From Clostridia bacterium (GTDB lineage Bacteria; Bacillota; Clostridia; Oscillospirales; CAG-272), in contig JAFTLM010000182.1 of assembly GCA_017455945.1 (NCBI GenBank), forward strand, positions 1-10,169: a DNA stretch of 10,169 bases, read 5' to 3'. Of this stretch, positions 1-6,882 are shown one piece after another. The notes under the pieces were generated by a model. The model did no database searches, was not told the DNA's origin, and saw only the letters and a list, made by a program, of their open reading frames with translations. Made by a program: the position numbers and the translations under genes. Position 1 is the first letter of the stretch. Every line of letters starts with the position of its first letter.

Positions 1-770
1 CAGAAAAAGCGCCGAAATCGGCAGGGAAGAAACCGTTTTCTTCGCGCACGGTAATAGGCGTTGTTTGTATCATTATGGCACTTGCCGTTACTTTCGGTGT
101 AGCGCCGTTTGTGAACCGTTTTGCAGACCAAAAGGTCGATATAGTAAGGCTCAAAACGGATATTGATCGAGGTTCTGTAATCAGTGAAGAAGACCTTGAA
201 ACGGTAAACGTCGGTGCATATAATCTGCCCGATAACGTGATAAAAGACAAAAACTACGTTATCGGAAAATATGCCGCAGCAGACCTTTTTGCGGGCGACT
301 ATATTTTTGAAAGCAAGCTCTCGGATGACAACAAAAGCGCGGATGACGTGCTGGGAAGTCTTGACGGCAAAAAAGTTGCCGTATCGGTTGCGATAGGCAA
401 TTTTGAAAACGCGCTTTCAAGCAAAATAGAGAATGGCGATATTGTAAGCGTTATCGTATATGACAAAGAGCACGCCACGTCATATATTCCCGAGGAACTC
501 AAGTACGTAAGAGTAGTTACCGTTACTTCGCCCGACGGCGTGGATACAGACAAGGCGGAGGTGGGTACGAAATTTGAAACCGTTACCGTTCTTGCAACGG
601 CGGAGCAGGCAGAAAGACTTGCGTATTTCAATTCTACAACGGACGTACATTTTGCGCTTGTATACAGAGGAGATGAGGCAATGGCGAATGAATATATAAA
701 GGTGCAGGATGCATACCTTGCTTCTCATCCCATAAACAATACCCCGAAAAAGGAGGCAGACAATGGGTAA
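1..770 (+). CDS. cpaB: CpaB/RcpC-like SAF-domain Tad pilus assembly protein (5' partial)
   Basis: The frame is open from the first complete codon at base 3, so the gene begins left of the window. The ATG at 75 is not the start: it sits inside the hydrophobic helix (visible residues about 16-36, TVIGVVCIIMALAV then TFGVAPF) and has no ribosome binding site. A basic stretch (KSAGKK) precedes the helix, giving an N-in, C-out topology. After it comes a SAF-like domain (about 138-315, with a DRGSVISEEDL core and a later FAGDYIFESKL) and then an RcpC/CpaB-type beta domain (about 360-705). The latter ends in the motif VTVLATAEQAERLAYF, typical of CpaB proteins. In Tad systems CpaB/RcpC is an envelope-facing assembly factor; in Gram-negatives it works with the secretin, which is not seen here. 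It overlaps the next gene by 8 bases, so the two are probably translationally coupled. The family call is fairly firm; the exact role in a monoderm is inferred. Confidence 0.85.
   Translation, partial: EKAPKSAGKKPFSSRTVIGVVCIIMALAVTFGVAPFVNRFADQKVDIVRLKTDIDRGSVISEEDLETVNVGAYNLPDNVIKDKNYVIGKYAAADLFAGDYIFESKLSDDNKSADDVLGSLDGKKVAVSVAIGNFENALSSKIENGDIVSVIVYDKEHATSYIPEELKYVRVVTVTSPDGVDTDKAEVGTKFETVTVLATAEQAERLAYFNSTTDVHFALVYRGDEAMANEYIKVQDAYLASHPINNTPKKEADNG
751..756 (+). promoter_or_regulatory. Ribosome binding site for the TadZ-like ATPase
   Basis: AGGAGG lies 6 bases before the ATG at 763, inside the end of the cpaB-like gene. It fixes the start of the P-loop ATPase and supports translational coupling across the 8-base overlap. 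Confidence 0.8.
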
Positions 771-1503
771 GATGATAGCGGTATGGGGTTCACCGGGCAG
801 CGGTAAGACTACTCTCTCGGTAAAGCTCGCGGAAGCACTGTATAACCGTTCTCGCGGAAAAAACTCTGTTATCGTTGTATTTACCGATATTGTCACGCCC
901 TCAATTCCTGTTGTTTTTCCGAATTTTCGCGCCGAAGATGTATATTCCATAGGTACAGTTCTTTCTAAACCCGATTTTTTTGCAGACGACGTTGTTTCAA
1001 ATATGGTTATGGCTAAAGACAGAATGAATATAGGGTATCTCGGATACAAGGATAGTGAAAACAGCCACAGTTTTCCCGAATATAACGAGGGGAGAGCCAA
1101 ATATCTCTATGATATTCTTCTCGGAATTGCCGATTACGTTATAGTTGACTGTATGTCGCTTCCCGATGCGAACAACCTTACGAAAGTTGCGCTTGAAAAT
1201 GCAGAGCAAAAGGTGATACTTTGGACGCCCGATCTCAAAAGCATGAGTTTTCGTATGTCACAACTTAAAACGTTTGATTCCCGCGGATATATGAAAGAAA
1301 GAGATTTTTTGGTAATGAACGTTGCAAGGCAGGAATTTGAACTGGCTGCGGCAGATGCGGTCTTGCATCTCGGCAAGATAGACGTGACAGTGCCGTATTG
1401 TGTCGCACTTACGGAGCAGTATATGGAAGGCGTGCTCTTTGAACCCTTGAAAGACAAAAAATTTATGCAGGCAATAAAAGCCATTGCGGAAAGGACGGTG
1501 TAA
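763..1503 (+). CDS. tadZ: CpaE/TadZ-like P-loop ATPase (MinD/ParA superfamily)
   Basis: This 246-residue soluble protein has a P-loop at residues 9-17 (GSPGSGKTT), directly after the first beta strand, and a Walker B-like strand at 125-129 (YVIVD, D129). That layout fits the MinD/ParA/CpaE fold. TadZ/CpaE proteins localise Tad pilus assembly at the cell envelope. The P-loop lacks the extra signature lysine of the deviant Walker A motif (KGGxGKT): the aligned position is Ser10. No N-terminal receiver-like domain is present, unlike longer CpaE proteins. The start is set by AGGAGG at 751-756. It lies between the cpaB-like gene and the CpaF ATPase, the usual Tad neighbourhood. A generic ParA-like or kinase-like P-loop protein is the alternative, but the context argues for TadZ. 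Confidence 0.8.
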   Translation: MGKMIAVWGSPGSGKTTLSVKLAEALYNRSRGKNSVIVVFTDIVTPSIPVVFPNFRAEDVYSIGTVLSKPDFFADDVVSNMVMAKDRMNIGYLGYKDSENSHSFPEYNEGRAKYLYDILLGIADYVIVDCMSLPDANNLTKVALENAEQKVILWTPDLKSMSFRMSQLKTFDSRGYMKERDFLVMNVARQEFELAAADAVLHLGKIDVTVPYCVALTEQYMEGVLFEPLKDKKFMQAIKAIAERTV

Positions 1504-1505
1504 TT

Positions 1506-2819
1506 ATGCCTCAGATAGAACTTCCCATTCTTGTAAACCTTGCTCAAAGCTATATTGCAAAAAACTATGCTATGGCTCTGATAGATAAAAATAAGACGGA
1601 GGAGCTTCGTGCGTATATAGTAAAATATCTTTATGACAAGGGGTATTCCGTTTGCGGATATGACGGTAAAGCGCTTGCAGACAGACTTTTTTCTGAAATG
1701 GCGGAATATTCTATTCTTACGGAATATCTTAAAGACCCTACGCTTGAGGAGATAAATATAAACGGGTGGGATGACGTTGCGCTTACCCATCTTGACGGCA
1801 GAATAGAAAAGGCGAAAGAACATTTCTTTTCTCCGGGGCACGCTATCGACGTTGTTAAAAAGCTTCTCAGTCATTCGGGTATGGTCATAGACAATGCTTC
1901 GCCCATAGCGCAGGGACATTTGCCGAACAACACCCGTATAACGGCGCTTAAAGAGCCTATTGTGGATGCCGACAGAGGTATAGCGGTATCTATACGTATG
2001 CTTCACCCTGCAAGAGTAGACAGAGAGAATCTTTTGAAAAGCGAATCTATCACGGAAGAGATGCTTTGCTTTCTTGAAACCTGTATGAGATACGGTGTAT
2101 CTTTTGTTATTGCAGGAAGAACGTCATCGGGTAAGACTACTCTTCTTAACAGCTTGCTTGGCTCTATACCCGACGGTAAAAGAATATATACCATTGAAAG
2201 TGGTGCAAGAGAGCTTTCTCTTGTAAAGCGCGATGAAGATGGCAACGTTGTAAACAACGTGGTGCATACGCTTTCCCGCCCTTCGGATAATGAAATTTAC
2301 GATATTTCTCAAGAGGACTTGGTTATGGCGGCGCTTCGTTTTGACCCCGACGTTATCTGCGTGGGCGAGATGCGCGATGCCGAGGCTCATTCTGCTGTGG
2401 AAGCAAGCTCAACTGACCACACGGTAGTTACTACGGTTCACGGCGGTGGCGGCAGATTTGCCCATAGAAGAATAGCGTTTCTTTCGCAAAGAAGATTTCC
2501 TATAGATATGAAAATATCGATGCAGCAGGTAGCTCTTGCGTTTCCCGTGGTTGTGTTTGCACACAAGCTTGAGGACAACACCCGAAAGGTTATGGATATT
2601 TCCGAGTGCATAGTACACGACAACGGAAGGCTTGAATACAGAACTCTTTACAGATACGTGATACACAGCAACAAATATATTGGCGGCAAATTCCATATAG
2701 TCGGAGAGTTCGTAAAAGAAAACAGTCCTTCGGAGAGCCTTTGCTCAAAGCTTATGCGAGGCGGTATCCCGCAGGAGTTGCTTCGAAAATTTGAAAAGAA
2801 GGAGCGTGCATTTTTATGA
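1506..2819 (+). CDS. tadA: CpaF/TadA-type secretion ATPase
   Basis: This 437-residue protein is the hexameric GspE-family ATPase that powers Tad pilus assembly on the cytoplasmic face. The N-terminal part carries the CpaF signature: LKDPTLEEININGWDD (about 75-90), a later conserved GMVIDNASPIAQGHLPN stretch (125-141) and RITAL/SIRML. The ATPase core has Walker A at 204-212 (GRTSSGKTT, K210), an Asp-box-like IYTIESGARELSL (227-239), Walker B at 280-290 (DPDVICVGEMR, E288) and a His box at TTVHGG (H312). The residues after H312 are GGGG rather than the usual A/S-N-S, a local divergence. The ATG is 2 bases after the previous stop with AAGGA at 1491-1495 upstream. Its TGA overlaps the next ATG (ATGA). 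The family is certain from these motifs; the CpaF-type N-terminus and context separate it from ComGA/PilB. Confidence 0.95.
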   Translation: MPQIELPILVNLAQSYIAKNYAMALIDKNKTEELRAYIVKYLYDKGYSVCGYDGKALADRLFSEMAEYSILTEYLKDPTLEEININGWDDVALTHLDGRIEKAKEHFFSPGHAIDVVKKLLSHSGMVIDNASPIAQGHLPNNTRITALKEPIVDADRGIAVSIRMLHPARVDRENLLKSESITEEMLCFLETCMRYGVSFVIAGRTSSGKTTLLNSLLGSIPDGKRIYTIESGARELSLVKRDEDGNVVNNVVHTLSRPSDNEIYDISQEDLVMAALRFDPDVICVGEMRDAEAHSAVEASSTDHTVVTTVHGGGGRFAHRRIAFLSQRRFPIDMKISMQQVALAFPVVVFAHKLEDNTRKVMDISECIVHDNGRLEYRTLYRYVIHSNKYIGGKFHIVGEFVKENSPSESLCSKLMRGGIPQELLRKFEKKERAFL

Positions 2820-3742
2820 CAGCACTATATATAACGGGATTCGTTCTTTTTGTTATCGCCGTTATTGCGCTTCTCGGTCTTACTCCCGAGCAAGTAAATA
2901 ATGATGTTTCTCTGTTTTTCGACAAGCAGGAAACTCTTAAAGATAAAGCTTTGACGGCAAGAGGCAAGAAAAAGAAAAGCAAGATTCTTTTGGAGATAGA
3001 GCGTATGCGCAGAGCTTTGCAGGAAACGGGAAAGGAAAAGCAGTTTTCTCTTGCTTGCACGGCGGCAATGCTTCTTATGATAGCGGGATTTATCGTTGCA
3101 ATAGCGATAGACAATATGTTCCTTATCCCCGTTCTTGCCGTAGCGTTTGCGCTTATCCCCTTTGCTTATCTTGCAAAGACTATTTCGATTTATGAAACGC
3201 AGGTGCGAGAGGAGATAGAAACGGCGCTTTCTATAATAACAACTTCATACGTCAGAAGTGATAACCTCATCTCTGCGGTAAAAGAAAACATCACGTACCT
3301 CAAACCGCCCGTTAAGGGAATATTTGAGAGTTTTCTTATTGAAGCAACCGTTATTTCGTCCGATATCCGTATGTCTATTCACAATTTGAAGGATAAAGTA
3401 AAGAACAGTATTTTTGAAGAATGGTGCGACACCCTCATATCCTGTCAGAACGACAGAACGCTCAAGGATACTTTAATGCCTGTTGTATCAAAGCTCACGG
3501 ATGTAAGGCTTGTAAACAACTCGCTTAAAACGATGCTTGCGGAAACAAGGCGCGAATACTGGATGATGGTGGCGATGGTGCTTGCAAATATTCCTTTGCT
3601 TTACTGCATAAACAAGGACTGGTACGATGCGCTTATGTATACAACTATTGGCAAAGCAGTTATTGCCGTCTGCGGTATAGTCATTATAATAACGGCAATA
3701 CGAATGAATAAGATCACAAAGCCTGTTGAATACAAACGCTAA
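2816..3742 (+). CDS. tadB: TadB-like pilus assembly membrane protein
   Basis: This is a 308-residue integral membrane protein. Predicted helices lie at about 4-22, a pair at 79-98 and 101-121, and a pair at 248-265 and 278-295. A basic cytoplasmic stretch (GKKKKSKILLEIERMRRALQ) follows the first helix. Between the pairs is a long helical cytoplasmic region (about 125-245) that corresponds to the T2SSF/GspF fold. TadB forms, with TadC, the inner-membrane platform on which the TadA ATPase acts. It starts by ATGA overlap with tadA, with AAGGAG at 2799-2804 upstream. The assignment rests on topology, size and position directly after tadA and before a second platform protein. Sequence motifs are weak in this family, so which of the two is strictly TadB rests on gene order. 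Confidence 0.85.
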   Translation: MTALYITGFVLFVIAVIALLGLTPEQVNNDVSLFFDKQETLKDKALTARGKKKKSKILLEIERMRRALQETGKEKQFSLACTAAMLLMIAGFIVAIAIDNMFLIPVLAVAFALIPFAYLAKTISIYETQVREEIETALSIITTSYVRSDNLISAVKENITYLKPPVKGIFESFLIEATVISSDIRMSIHNLKDKVKNSIFEEWCDTLISCQNDRTLKDTLMPVVSKLTDVRLVNNSLKTMLAETRREYWMMVAMVLANIPLLYCINKDWYDALMYTTIGKAVIAVCGIVIIITAIRMNKITKPVEYKR

Positions 3743-3756
3743 AAGGAGGAATACAG

Positions 3757-4629
3757 ATGTATATTTTACAGATAGTTATAGGTCTTTTTGCGGCGATAGG
3801 TGTCGGCTGTATCCTTGCGGATATTATGAAAGTACCCACTATGAAAGCATCCAAAGCGGCAAACAACCTCGGTAAAAAGGGCAATAAGAAAACGAGCGTT
3901 ATTGAGATATATCTTAAAGAGTTTGCTTCAAAGCTCGCACAAAAATTAAGACTTAACGAATACCGCAGATCACAGCTTGAAGCAGACCTTCGCACGGCAG
4001 GTATGGACGAAAGTCCCGAAGAATACGTTGCAAATGCTGTTGTAAAAGCGGTTGCCATCGGTATCCTTGCGTTTCCCGCATTCTTTATAGCGGAAATACT
4101 CGCTTTCTTTATACTTTTTGCCGCGGTGGTAATGTATTTTTCGGAATCGAAAAAGGTAAGCAAAACTATAGCAGAGAAGCGAAAAAAGATAGAATATGAG
4201 CTTCCTCGCTTCGTAGGCTCTCTTGAAAAAACTCTGAAGCATCAAAAAGGCGCTGTATTTGCTATAGAAGCCTTTAAGGACACAACTTGCCCCGAGCTTA
4301 AAGAGGAGCTTGAGATAACTATTGCCGATATGCGTTCCGGTAATGAAGAAGCCGCACTCACAAGACTTGAAAGCCGTGTGGGAAGCACTATGATGAGCGA
4401 CGTAACGCGAGGTCTTATAGGCGTTGTGCGCGGAGATGATATGGAAGTGTATTGGGGTACGACAGCGCTTAAATTTGCGGATTATCAGCGAGAACAGCTT
4501 AAAGCGCAGGCAAACGCAGTGCCGAGAAAGGTTCGCAAGCTTTCTATGGCGCTTTTGTTTTGCTTTATCCTCATATACGTTGCGGTCCTCGGGCAGGTAC
4601 TCCTTACTTCCATGACAACGATGTTTTAA
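3757..4629 (+). CDS. tadC: TadC-like pilus assembly membrane protein (T2SSF domain)
   Basis: This 290-residue protein has helices at about 4-22, 93-111, 112-129 and 262-285. A T2SSF-type helical domain at about 148-260 begins ELPRFVGSLEKTLKHQ and ends in PRKVRKL before the last helix. The segment RLNEYRRSQLEADLRTAGM (about 65-83) is typical of the pre-membrane region of TadB/TadC proteins. It is the second half of the platform complex that couples TadA ATP hydrolysis to pilin movement. The start is fixed by AAGGAGG at 3743-3749, 7 bases before ATG, in a 14-base gap, the longest intergenic gap in the window. The tandem TadB-TadC order after TadA is characteristic of tad loci. Confidence 0.9.
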   Translation: MYILQIVIGLFAAIGVGCILADIMKVPTMKASKAANNLGKKGNKKTSVIEIYLKEFASKLAQKLRLNEYRRSQLEADLRTAGMDESPEEYVANAVVKAVAIGILAFPAFFIAEILAFFILFAAVVMYFSESKKVSKTIAEKRKKIEYELPRFVGSLEKTLKHQKGAVFAIEAFKDTTCPELKEELEITIADMRSGNEEAALTRLESRVGSTMMSDVTRGLIGVVRGDDMEVYWGTTALKFADYQREQLKAQANAVPRKVRKLSMALLFCFILIYVAVLGQVLLTSMTTMF

Positions 4630-4634
4630 GGAGG
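4628..4634 (+). promoter_or_regulatory. Ribosome binding site deciding the start at 4641
   Basis: AAGGAGG overlaps the tadC stop codon and lies 6 bases before ATG 4641. It shows that the open frame reaching back to 4560 is not coding there: the real protein begins MLKTLKNKK. Confidence 0.85.
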
Positions 4635-4640
4635 CACGAT

Positions 4641-5051
4641 ATGTTAAAGACTCTTAAAAACAAGAAAGCGGAAGGATATATCGACGTAGCAGTTGCGGTA
4701 CTTGTGATTGCTTTTGCTCTGATGTTTATCGTAAGCATATGGTCGATGATGACACTTAAGCAAGACCTCAAATATATGTGCGGAGAAATACTTGAAGTTG
4801 CAACAGGGCAGGGGCAGATAAACAGTGCGGTCTATGAGAGGTACGATGAGCTTTGCGCTTCTTCGGGCATCGCCACGCAGATCGAGTTCAGCGCCGAATA
4901 TTTTGACGCATCGACAGGGAAAGTCCAGCTTGGAGATACCATTACGGTAACGCTTACTCACGAGCTTACCTTGCAAGGCTTTGGCTCTTACACGTTTCCT
5001 TTTGAAGTGACCGTTTCAAAATCGGGGCTTTCAAAGGTCTATTGGAAGTGA
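4641..5051 (+). CDS. Small TadE-like / pseudopilin-like membrane protein
   Basis: This 136-residue protein starts with a short basic leader (MLKTLKNKKAEG), then one hydrophobic helix at about 13-38. A helical stretch with the pattern TLKQDLKYMCGEILEVA follows (38-54), then a beta-rich C-terminal part (about 78-134). Leader, helix and small beta domain match TadE/TadF-like minor pilins and the DUF4320-type proteins found in Firmicute tad loci; the DUF4320 link is from memory. A prepilin-type cut after Gly12 is possible, but Glu at +5 and Tyr at +6, as in Flp pilins, are absent. Its neighbour at 5061 has the same plan and nearly the same leader. The most likely role is a minor or pseudopilin subunit; a major pilin role is possible but unsupported. 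Confidence 0.7.
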   Translation: MLKTLKNKKAEGYIDVAVAVLVIAFALMFIVSIWSMMTLKQDLKYMCGEILEVATGQGQINSAVYERYDELCASSGIATQIEFSAEYFDASTGKVQLGDTITVTLTHELTLQGFGSYTFPFEVTVSKSGLSKVYWK

Positions 5052-5053
5052 GG
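5048..5053 (+). promoter_or_regulatory. Ribosome binding site deciding the start at 5061
   Basis: GTGAGG lies 7 bases before ATG 5061, overlapping the preceding TGA stop. An in-frame GTG at 5055 would leave a spacing of only one base, so ATG 5061 is the better start. It yields a leader (MLKALNNKKG) matching that of the previous gene. Confidence 0.7.
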
Positions 5054-5060
5054 TGTGCCT

Positions 5061-5540
5061 ATGTTAAAAGCACTTAACAACAAAAAAGGCTTCAGCTATA
5101 TTCTTTGCTGTGTGCTTATCCTTGTAACGGTGATGTTCGTGTTCATAGCGATGGAGTACACTTTTATCTACCATATAGCGAATGAGCAAAAAGAGGACGT
5201 GCAGTTAAAACTCGACGGGTATATAACGAGGAGCGCTATTGAAAACTTTGATGCGCTTAAGCAGGGCGGTGCTTGGGAGGCGCATATAGACTCTGATAGC
5301 ATAGTAAGCAAGGCATATACCGAACTCGGCTTTTCCTCAAGCGCCCAATATGTGCATATAGAGCTTCCGGGAACTGAAGACGAATATTTTATGACACGAC
5401 CTGTCATATACGCTCTTTCGGGCGATAGCTTCGGTATTGTTGCGGAATACGAGGTATCTATACCTTTCGTTATGTTCGGCAGAGAGATAGCCGAAATATC
5501 CGTGCCCACGAAAATAGTGAGCAAGTATACAGAAAAATAA
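5061..5540 (+). CDS. Second TadE-like / pseudopilin-like membrane protein
   Basis: This 159-residue protein has the leader MLKALNNKKG, a hydrophobic helix at about 12-36 ending in AMEYTF, and a helical linker (41-65) with TRSAIENFD. A beta-rich C-terminal domain ends EYEVSIPFVMFGREI then VPTKIVSKY. The leader parallels the previous gene's MLKTLKNKK. The final hairpin also resembles the previous protein's end (ELTLQGFGSYTFPFEVTV then SKVY). The two look like diverged paralogues of the TadE/TadF minor-pilin type. A cut after Gly10 is conceivable, but no classical Flp G/xxxxEY motif is present. Products of this kind are thought to be assembled at, or to prime, the Tad pilus. The family call is moderate; coding status is strong. 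Confidence 0.7.
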   Translation: MLKALNNKKGFSYILCCVLILVTVMFVFIAMEYTFIYHIANEQKEDVQLKLDGYITRSAIENFDALKQGGAWEAHIDSDSIVSKAYTELGFSSSAQYVHIELPGTEDEYFMTRPVIYALSGDSFGIVAEYEVSIPFVMFGREIAEISVPTKIVSKYTEK

Positions 5541-5552
5541 AGGAGATTAAGA

Positions 5553-5882
5553 ATGAAAAAAAGTAAAAGTCAGGCGGTCGTTACGGTAGTTTTGCTTGTA
5601 ATGACCGTTATTTTATTCTGCTTCATAGGTTTCAAAATATATGAGCAGAACTTCAAAACAAACAATACTACAGAGCCTATTGTAAGCACAAGTATTACGG
5701 ATAACACTACCGCAAGCCAAGCGACTGTGGATATCCCCGAAATACCCGAAAGACCTAATATCGGCAGTAGCGCGGTGAGCGAAAAAGCGGACATTGAATT
5801 TGATATAGGCTCTGTAGAAAATAACCCCGGTCCCGAATTTATCGAGGCCGAGGTTGAATACGGTACGAAGGAGGTAAAATGA
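5553..5882 (+). CDS. Single-pass membrane protein of unknown function with Thr-rich stalk
   Basis: I do not recognise this 109-residue protein. It has a basic N-terminus (MKKSKSQ), a hydrophobic helix at about 9-28, and a low-complexity Thr/Asn/Ser segment (37-58, with NNTTEP and DNTTASQ). A Pro-rich patch follows (IPEIPERP, 61-68), then an acidic tail (79-107, KADIEFDIGS and EFIEAEVEYG). This predicts an N-in anchor with an extracytoplasmic flexible stalk and a small acidic end. AGGAG at 5541-5545 gives a good start, and only 1 base separates its stop from the next ATG. No catalytic motif is visible. It could be a small pilus-associated or wall-spanning adaptor for the next gene, but that rests on position alone. 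Confidence 0.8.
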   Translation: MKKSKSQAVVTVVLLVMTVILFCFIGFKIYEQNFKTNNTTEPIVSTSITDNTTASQATVDIPEIPERPNIGSSAVSEKADIEFDIGSVENNPGPEFIEAEVEYGTKEVK

Positions 5883-5883
5883 T

Positions 5884-6882
5884 ATGCACAATAAAATAAC
5901 TATGGTCATTGTAGCGCTCGTTCTTGTTGCCGCATCGGTTATCGGTGCGGTTTTTGTTTTTGGTCGGAACACGGATACGCTTCCCACAGAAACTACTGCT
6001 ATACAGGCAACTACAAACGGCGGTTTGCATTTTGACCACGTTACGGGGGACGCCGTAATTGATTTTGACGATGGCAACGAGAAGTATCTCGACACAAGCC
6101 TTGTTGCGTACCTTGAACGTATGGAAAAAGGCATTCCCTCAGTAGACGAAAACGGCAACTATTATTGCGATGAAAACGGCGAGATAATGTATGACACAAG
6201 CAAAGAGAAAGACCTTGAGCCTGTGCTAGATAACCTCATTTTGCTCATAAATCATTTTGCAAAAGAACAATATTCCGTAGATGCGCTTTGGCAGATACAG
6301 CGCTTCTACGTTCAGTATTACGACCGTTTTGGCGGTGCGTCTTTCGCTGAGCTTGCGGAGAAGCTTTCTGTTTGCTTTCCGATAGGCGGCGCAGATGCAG
6401 AAACACTTTCGGATACGGTTCAGCGTGTGTTCGGTTTTAGCAGAGGGGATGGATTTGCATTTGTATTTAGTCCCTTTGAGGTAGCCAAAATATCCGTTCC
6501 GTTCTGCGACGTGCTTCCCAAAGAAGTCGAGCTTAGTGAAGAACTTGAGCTTTTCTGCATATACGATAACTGGAAAAACGAAGATGATGACGGATACGAG
6601 AGAAATCTTGAAGGCTGGCTTCACAACGTTATAGCCGTTGCAAGCGAAGCGGAGCTTTCCATAGAAGAAACGGTAGCGGCACAGATTTTATACGCAGGTA
6701 GCCTTGCAGACGCAGAGTACCGCGCAGATTGGAGCGAGGCTTTAATAAGATGTATGAAAACAGAGAACAAGACATATGACAATTTCAAAATTGCGGTTGA
6801 AACCGAATTTGGCGTAAGTATAGACGGCAACGTTCCTTTGCAGGAATATTTTGAAGCAATAGGCACGGAGGTGAGCGAATGA
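5884..6882 (+). CDS. Membrane-anchored extracytoplasmic protein of unknown function
   Basis: This 332-residue protein has one helix at about 5-27, a short Thr-rich linker (TLPTETTAIQATT, 32-44) and a large mostly acidic extracytoplasmic region. Near the start of that region is a doubled Asp-Glu-Asn-Gly motif (VDENGNYYCDENGE, 87-100), which recalls calcium-loop-like turns without being a proven EF-hand. From about 110 to 330 the sequence looks largely alpha-helical (LEPVLDNLILLINHF; SVDALWQIQRFYVQYYDRF; a later AAQILYAGSLADAEYRADWSEAL). I cannot name a family. AAGGAGG at 5868-5874 sits 9 bases before the ATG. The stop overlaps the next gene's start (ATGA), tying it to the giant secreted protein. 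Its ordering suggests a surface or pilus-accessory partner; this is inference. Confidence 0.8.
   Translation: MHNKITMVIVALVLVAASVIGAVFVFGRNTDTLPTETTAIQATTNGGLHFDHVTGDAVIDFDDGNEKYLDTSLVAYLERMEKGIPSVDENGNYYCDENGEIMYDTSKEKDLEPVLDNLILLINHFAKEQYSVDALWQIQRFYVQYYDRFGGASFAELAEKLSVCFPIGGADAETLSDTVQRVFGFSRGDGFAFVFSPFEVAKISVPFCDVLPKEVELSEELELFCIYDNWKNEDDDGYERNLEGWLHNVIAVASEAELSIEETVAAQILYAGSLADAEYRADWSEALIRCMKTENKTYDNFKIAVETEFGVSIDGNVPLQEYFEAIGTEVSE
6867..6874 (+). promoter_or_regulatory. Extended perfect Shine-Dalgarno of the giant repeat protein
   Basis: GGAGGTGA is an 8-base match to the canonical anti-SD TCACCTCC. It lies within the end of the preceding gene, 4 bases before ATG 6879 (7 bases from the GGAGG core). 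It is the longest anti-SD match among the genes here and suggests efficient, coupled translation. Confidence 0.8.

Noticed and set aside
75..77. ATG at 75 as the start of the CpaB-like protein
   Set aside because: It lies inside the transmembrane helix, the frame stays open to the window edge, and there is no ribosome binding site.
1134..2006. Long minus-strand open frame across tadZ and tadA
   Set aside because: It is antisense to two genes with clear ATPase motifs, and its protein is basic, low in recognisable structure and without a ribosome binding site I could identify. All other minus-strand frames were rejected the same way.
2436..2480. Compensated frameshift as the cause of the TadA GGGG run
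   Set aside because: Both alternative frames here hit a stop quickly (TAG) and neither restores a HANS-like box; the protein length stays normal.
4560..4640. Start at 4560 for the first TadE-like gene
   Set aside because: This would overlap the end of tadC by 70 bases with no ribosome binding site; AAGGAGG and ATG 4641 give the proper leader.
5055..5060. GTG at 5055 as the start of the second TadE-like gene
   Set aside because: Only one base from the ribosome binding site; ATG 5061 has correct spacing and a leader matching its paralogue.
5879..5899. ATG at 5879 overlapping the TGA of the 109-residue gene
   Set aside because: That frame stops after six codons; ATG 5884 opens the 332-residue frame.
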